Shown: in pieces, positions 59,220 through 64,000 of the stretch
Layout of the letters: every line of letters starts with the position of its first letter
Position numbering within the stretch: position 1 is the stretch's first letter
Source of the DNA: Amaranthus tricolor
Lineage: Eukaryota > Streptophyta > Magnoliopsida > Caryophyllales > Amaranthaceae
Direction of reading: 5' to 3'
Assembly (NCBI RefSeq): GCF_026212465.1
Contig: NC_080057.1
Span: forward strand, 22,117,647 to 22,181,646
Length of the DNA: 64,000 nt
Program-made: the position numbers and the translations under genes
The notes under the pieces: generated by a model
Told to the model about the DNA's origin: nothing
Databases searched by the model: none
What the model saw: the letters and a program-made list of their open reading frames with translations, nothing else

Positions 59220-59473
59220 AGGGTGTTTGGCAAACGGCTGATAAATATTAGGTGATAGCTGATTTGACTAACTGATTTATTAACTGGTTTGACCGGCCGA
59301 TTTTGAATACGCTGCTATGAACAGTTTGTTCAAAAGCAGCTAATTCATAACAATAAACAGTTTCAACTAGCTAATTTACAAAACACTAAAATTGGCTAAT
59401 TTAGCCACTCAACCCTTTAATTGTACCAAAATAAGTTTAAATTGTCTGATAAGCTATTTTGATAAACACTCCG
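59220..59473. mobile_element. MITE abutting the quinone oxidoreductase 3' end
   Basis: The left end AAGGGTGTTTGGCAAACGGC and the complement of the right end CGGAGTGTTTATCAAAATAG form short inverted ends. The interior has GCTGATTTGACTAACTG-type words as in 4956-5334. It stops 17 bases past the stop codon of the gene on the minus strand, so it must supply most of that 3' UTR. Confidence 0.55.
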
Positions 59474-59490
59474 TGAACTTACATTTCTAC

Positions 59491-62319
59491 TCAAGGATCT
59501 ATTATGATTTTTCCTGTGGCATGTCCACTCATTATTCTATCCCAAGCATCTTCAGCTTTACTCAAGGGATGTTTAGAGTCTATAAATGTTTTAAGCTTTC
59601 CCTCCTTAACCAGATTCACAATATAGTCAAAATTCTCTGTCTTTGGAATCATAAGCAGAGGAACTAGCTGTTTCTTGGAGAATGTCAGTTTTTTCATAGC
59701 AAATGTAAGCATAGCACTTGGGCTAGGAGTCAAATCGATTACTTTACCGGTTGCGCTCAGATTGGGCTCAAAGGTGGCCCATGGGATTCCGGTGGCACCA
59801 TGAATCACAAAGTCATACTTTTTCCCCGAAGGACTTTTCAAGGCAGCCCCTTCTGCGGTCTTATAGTCAAGGACCTCATCGGCACCCAAACCCTTAACAA
59901 AATCTATGTTACGGGCCCCACATGTTGCTGTTACATGCGTGTTTCCGAGCTTTGCTAACTGAACTGTGTAGTGGCCTACACCCCCTGATGCGGCTGTGAT
60001 CAATATGTTTTTCTTTTCACCACTTCCATCAAGCTTGATGTTTGCAGACCGGGTTAGAGCCTGATGAGCGGTAAGGGCAGCAACTGGTAGGGCTGCACCT
60101 TCTGGTGCAGATACTTCAGGTGGTCTAGCAACTGTCAGGTTCTCCTTTGCAATGGCATACTCCGCCAGCGCACCTCCAGTCTGTCAGTCAGCAGTCAGCA
60201 GTCAGCACCAATCAACACACACTGATTCACGTCTTATTTGGTTATTGGTATTAAATTGTGGGAATGATGATGAAAATACGATGAAATTTAGCTAGAAAAA
60301 TTTCTTGACATGGTTTATGGTCATGTATGTGCTACTTTTTTTCTTCATGAAATATGTTCTCATGAAAAATGTATTTTAAGCATATGAAATTTATTACCAG
60401 GGGAATGAGTGAACGATATAGCAAATTTCATCAAGATTTACACTAACAAAACCATTCCTATTACTACCTTTTAATTCCGTACCCTCAACCATACAGGGCA
60501 TTAGTGTTGAAGCAGCCAGTATTGCTTGGCAAACCAAGAAATAGCAAGCAAGAAACTTACAGCATGGCTAAGCAGCGCTACAACCTTGTCACCAGTTTTG
60601 AACCTCTTCACACCAGATCCTGCCTGGACTACCTCCCCAGCAATATCAGTTCCTGTGACAAATCATCATCTTCCGAGTTAGGACCCGCCTTGGTCCAAAG
60701 TCCAAGTATCATTTAGTTCATGATAGAATGTACATGATTCACTAATTTCCAAGCAACTCGTGAATAAAAAAAAAATTGAATTCTCATCTGTTTTGGCCTA
60801 TTTTTAGATCATTTTGAGTGATTGTTATCAAAGCAATATTTGCAACATGCAATTGAGACTCGAGGGAACAACATAAATCTACAAACAGCAGCATTATGAA
60901 AAACCTGGTATAGTAGGGAATTTGCGGGGTAAGAAGGGCCGCAACATGCCCTTCTGTATCTTCCAATCAACTGGGTTTAAAGTTGCTGCCTCAACTTTTA
61001 TAAGGACTTCATCAATCTTTGGTTCAGGAACGGGAACCTCGACATGCTGCAACACAAAGAACAGTCATCACTGCAAGATTTCAAGAAAAAATTGGGTTCA
61101 TATTAATCATGTTTCCTCCTGAAGTGACTAAAACATGGTTTTAAGAGTGAAGAGCAATGACTATCCTCGCTTAAACTGCTGAGAACCACCTTACACATTT
61201 CCAAATTTGCAGCACAACCCACCTCGTACAGAATTTTTCTAGAACAATTTATAAATTTTGTTGTTTAGTATCGCTGCAATCTGAGCGATTACATCCACTT
61301 AATGACATTCGGGTAATAGAATGTCATTGTAATGAGCAATTCACCGTCAAGTTTGAATTTTGTCATAAATCTACTTTTAAGGCGAAAAAAACTCTACCTT
61401 AAAGCTCAAAAGCTCCTAAAGTTATTTTTTGATCAACCAAATTGAAAATGGAGGTAAAACCAACAAGCCATCAATCATCATCATCATCAACATTATTACA
61501 AATCTAGAAGTCCCAAATTGTAATCCCTTCAAAGCATCATCAAAAGCCACCTTTCATAGAATTAATTAGCTAGAACACTAACCCTAATCTATTTTTGATT
61601 ATTTAATGCCATAAATAGATGATCCTCTTCCTAAAGTCCTTGACATATATAATGAATAATGATGAACGCCTTTATCATTTTGCTATTTGGGCAATAAACA
61701 TGATAAAAAGCCAGGTCTACATTCAATAAGAGATTCGACTCTTGTTTCAGTTAAGAGCAAATACTCACTCTTCCCCAATAAGGTCCTAGGTTCCATTCTT
61801 ACCTAGTCCTACCCTTTCCTTGTCCTACCTACCCTTGTAAGAAAATCATCTCTCGATTCGACAACCTCAAAACAAAAAACTCATAAATGATTTGTATTAG
61901 TTGCACTAATTAACCTGAGTCATCGTCTAAAAAAAAACATTCTATAAAATCAAAAACAAAACCCCAATTTTAATCAAACTACAAAATTCAAATTCAATCA
62001 AAAATTGAACTTGTGCATTCTTTCATTTCTATCATACAGTAAAACAATGATTAAACTACTCAATTATAAAAAGAACAGCCGAATTTTTAAATGAAATTGA
62101 AGGAACATATTATCAATTACTAGTAATGAGGAAAAATCAATCAAATGTGACGGGATATCATAATCAAATACTACTACTTCCCTCATATATAAAATTATAT
62201 CAAAGAACAAGAATAAGAAAATCGAAAATAAAATAAGAAAGGAAGAAAAATACCTTTAAGGCGTGAGTTCCACCACCATAACCAGAATACTGAACCGCGT
62301 GCATTAATTTGGCATCCAT
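59491..62319 (-). CDS. Chloroplast envelope quinone oxidoreductase homologue (zinc-less MDR family)
   Basis: Medium-chain dehydrogenase/reductase of the quinone oxidoreductase type, the group of Arabidopsis CeQORH, which associates with the inner chloroplast envelope without a cleaved transit peptide and reduces reactive enones/quinones with NADPH. Minus-strand exons: 62319-62254, 61046-60905, 60652-60561, 60180-59491; phases join to 329 residues, the length I recall for CeQORH. Seen: MDAKLMHAVQYSGYGGG, LNPVDWKIQKGMLRPFLPRK, GTDIAGEVVQAGSGVK, GDKVVALLSH, nucleotide loop AASGGVG (163-169), ATCGARNIDFVKGLGADEVL, and C-terminal GHATGKIIIDP. Start is the ATG opening the conserved MDAKLMHA block. 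Same strand as, and downstream of, the MHK-type kinase start. Likely functional. Confidence 0.94.
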
Positions 62320-62443
62320 TAGTAAAACCCAAGAAGAAATAGGCACCGACGTTGAGTGTTGGGGATTTCTTCGGAGTGGCAAGGTCCAGTAGTATCACAA
62401 TTGCTATGGGATGCTTCTAGAGCATAGCAATGCGGGATATTGC

Positions 62444-62452
62444 ATTTATAAA
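62444..62452 (-). promoter_or_regulatory. Probable TATA box of the quinone oxidoreductase gene
   Basis: On the minus strand GAGTTTATAAATGCAAT places TTTATAAAT about 125 bases before the ATG at 62,319, a normal distance for a plant promoter and 5' UTR. Consensus and position only. Confidence 0.5.
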
Positions 62453-62522
62453 CTCTCATTGTCTTGTCCTCTTATTTTCTCATGCTCCTTTCTTACTATT
62501 TTTGCATTAAAACTTGGTAGGG

Positions 62523-62772
62523 ACTATCTTAATATGAGACCGTATAAATGTATAATTAATTAATTAGACCAGCACAAAAGCTAAAAATTTAAATTAAAAG
62601 GCCTAAAAATTAAAAAATAAAAATATTTATAATTTATGATCTTTAAGATATTAATTCTGATATTAAACCCAGTACATCAGAACTTAATGCCTATTCATAC
62701 TATATATTTTCCTTTATGGATGACCTATTAAGAGAATGTCTATCAAAGAGACCGTCTCTCACAATAATTTGT
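62523..62772. repeat. GAGACCGTCTC-bounded repeat remnant
   Basis: Left border TAATATGAGACCGTATAAA and right border AAAGAGACCGTCTCTCACAA, the same motif as at 25,150, 30,270 and 45,770. The longer interior is AT-rich without genes. Confidence 0.35.
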
Positions 62773-62812
62773 ATTTCAATTTTAAGTAAATAGATCAATT
62801 AACATAAAAATT

Positions 62813-63215
62813 TTCAATTTTGATTTAAAAGTGATTAATGTAGATATTAAAATTATCAAATTCTACTTACAAGTTTATATCTATAATTGAATCAATTATT
62901 TTAAAGTCTTCAATTTTGACACTAATGTGATCAATTTAGAATTTAATGTAATTATATATAAAATGATTAATTAAATGATCATATATAACTTTTAAAAGAA
63001 ATCAATAAAAAATTTCAATTTTAATCTAAAAGTAATTTATTTTGGTATTAAAGTGATCAATTTTTAATTACAAATTTATAACCTTAAATGGATTAATTAT
63101 TTTAAAATCTTCAATTTCGACATTAAGGTTGTCAATTTAGGCCATAAAGTGATCAATTAGAAGTATATAAAGTGATCAATTAACTAATTAGTTATAACTT
63201 ATAAAAGAAATCAAT
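62813..63215. repeat. Imperfect tandem duplication, unit about 205 bp
   Basis: Two consecutive units, from TTTCAATTTTGATTTAAAAG (62,813) and TTTCAATTTTAATCTAAAAG (about 63,017). Each contains GATTAATTATTTTAAA-TCTTCAATTT and ends TATAACTTnTAAAAGAAATC. AT-rich, non-coding. Confidence 0.6.
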
Positions 63216-63225
63216 TTTGACCTTA

Positions 63226-63474
63226 ACAGTGTATTTGGTAAGTAGTAATAAATGGTGGTAATGAGAATGAAAAATTAGTGTAATTTCAATCATCTCATTT
63301 TCTTTAGAAAATCTATTCCAATGCATTACTATTGGGAAAGGTGTTATTAGGTGGTAACGAAAATTTATACACAAAAAAAACTTTTTGTGATTAAAGTTTC
63401 ATTACCATGGGAATGACACGGAACTTTTGATGAAATGTTACATTATAAATCATTCCCATTACCAAACGAGCCGT
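63226..63474. mobile_element. MITE with GTTTGGTAATGGGAATG-type ends
   Basis: The left end ACAGTGTATTTGGTAAGTAG and the complement of the right end ACGGCTCGTTTGGTAATGGG correspond. The inner part has TTACCATGGGAATGACA, also seen near 43,130 (TTATTCCCATGGTAACGAAA), so the family recurs in the MHK intron. Non-coding. Confidence 0.5.
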
Positions 63475-63479
63475 AAAAG

Positions 63480-64000
63480 TATTAATTATGAGTTATGTCC
63501 TTAAATTGATCAATTATTAATTGCTTATTCTAAAAAATTACTCCTCTAATTGGCTGACTGGGCTTTTGGTTTCAATATGAAATGGTCGCTCGTAAGACCT
63601 ACAGGCGGGGCATCGATAAAAGCTTGTGATTCGCCCCGTTTAAAAAGGATCTAGCCCGTTATTTTTATAAATGAGTCAGGTTTTAACGAATCAACTCAAT
63701 TAAGAAAAATAATTGGTCGCCTTAATATAAACACAAAATTGAGCTCATTTAGCTTGCGAAACTGAATGTACTGTTGTATGTGTCTAGTCTAGTATATCTT
63801 ATACAAATACCCAACATTATTTCGAATAGTAGGATTAGGGATGGTCATGGAGTGGGTTTGGTCGGATCCGAATCTAAATCCTTTTATTTTTTATATATCT
63901 AGACCTAGATCTGGACCCTAAGGGTAAAATTTTTAGACTCAGATTCAGACCCTTCGGGTCTGATGGGTCTAGAGTTCTTAATAACTCCAAAAAAACTGTA
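63480..64000. other. Gene-free end of window
   Basis: AT-rich sequence with another AATATGAAATGGTCGC fragment (63,575) and, from about 63,838, a GGGATGGTCATGGAGTGGG start that looks like the left end of a dispersed repeat running off the window. No gene seen. Confidence 0.3.

Noticed and set aside
1..64000. CRISPR arrays, bacterial operons or a biosynthetic gene cluster
   Set aside because: This is intron-rich plant DNA. One intact P450 and one relic, with unrelated neighbours, do not support a metabolic cluster.

Overview
This is nuclear DNA of a flowering plant, most likely a eudicot. It is strongly AT-rich, its genes are spread over many GT-AG introns, and it is full of small inverted-repeat transposons, solo LTRs and LINE remains. 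All recognisable genes are plant housekeeping or specialised-metabolism families. The repeated GAGACGGTCTC-type foldbacks remind me of Amaranthaceae (beet/spinach/quinoa type) genomes, but that is an impression from memory; the sequence does not prove a family.

Layout. 1-6 kb: the 5' half of a casein kinase 1-like gene (minus strand, exons 1-6), whose remaining exons do not appear before the window edge. 7.5-14.2 kb: a complete P4-ATPase (phospholipid flippase, ALA8-12 type) on the plus strand, 10 coding exons, 1214 residues, including one GC-AG intron and one intron enlarged by a ~1 kb insertion. 16.5-21.9 kb: a complete coatomer zeta subunit (minus, 6 exons, 184 residues), convergent with the flippase. 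24.1-27.0 kb: a two-exon CYP71-type cytochrome P450 (plus). 31.8-35.4 kb: a complete LAMMER/CLK kinase, AFC2-like (minus, 12 exons, 434 residues). 36.3-37.5 kb: a second-exon relic of a P450 close to the 24-27 kb gene, on the opposite strand, carrying stop codons and split by a solo LTR. 39.6-49.3 kb: an MHK-type (MAK/RCK-related) kinase (minus, 18 exons found, only the short first exon not found), with one 105-nt C-terminal exon present three times in tandem. 49.3-59 kb: gene-poor, with a ~1 kb duplicated segment, an (AT)n tract, and a LINE relic holding two clean nested insertions (a solo LTR with TSD TTCAC and a Mutator-like MITE with 9-bp TSD GTAAAGTCC). 59.5-62.3 kb: a complete chloroplast-envelope quinone oxidoreductase homologue (minus, 4 exons, 329 residues). 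62.4-64 kb: AT-rich repeats.

The genes do not form one pathway: they are neighbours with separate jobs (signalling kinases, lipid flipping, COPI vesicle coat, oxidative metabolism). The one gene pair with positional meaning is MHK plus the quinone oxidoreductase. From memory these are adjacent in Arabidopsis (At4g13020 and At4g13010), so the pair looks like conserved microsynteny with the spacer here inflated by repeats.

I found no novel multi-gene system. The most unusual signal is the tandem triplication of an in-frame exon, with its flanking intron, inside the MHK-type kinase gene. Exon coordinates were derived by hand from splice signals and reading phase, and need transcript confirmation.
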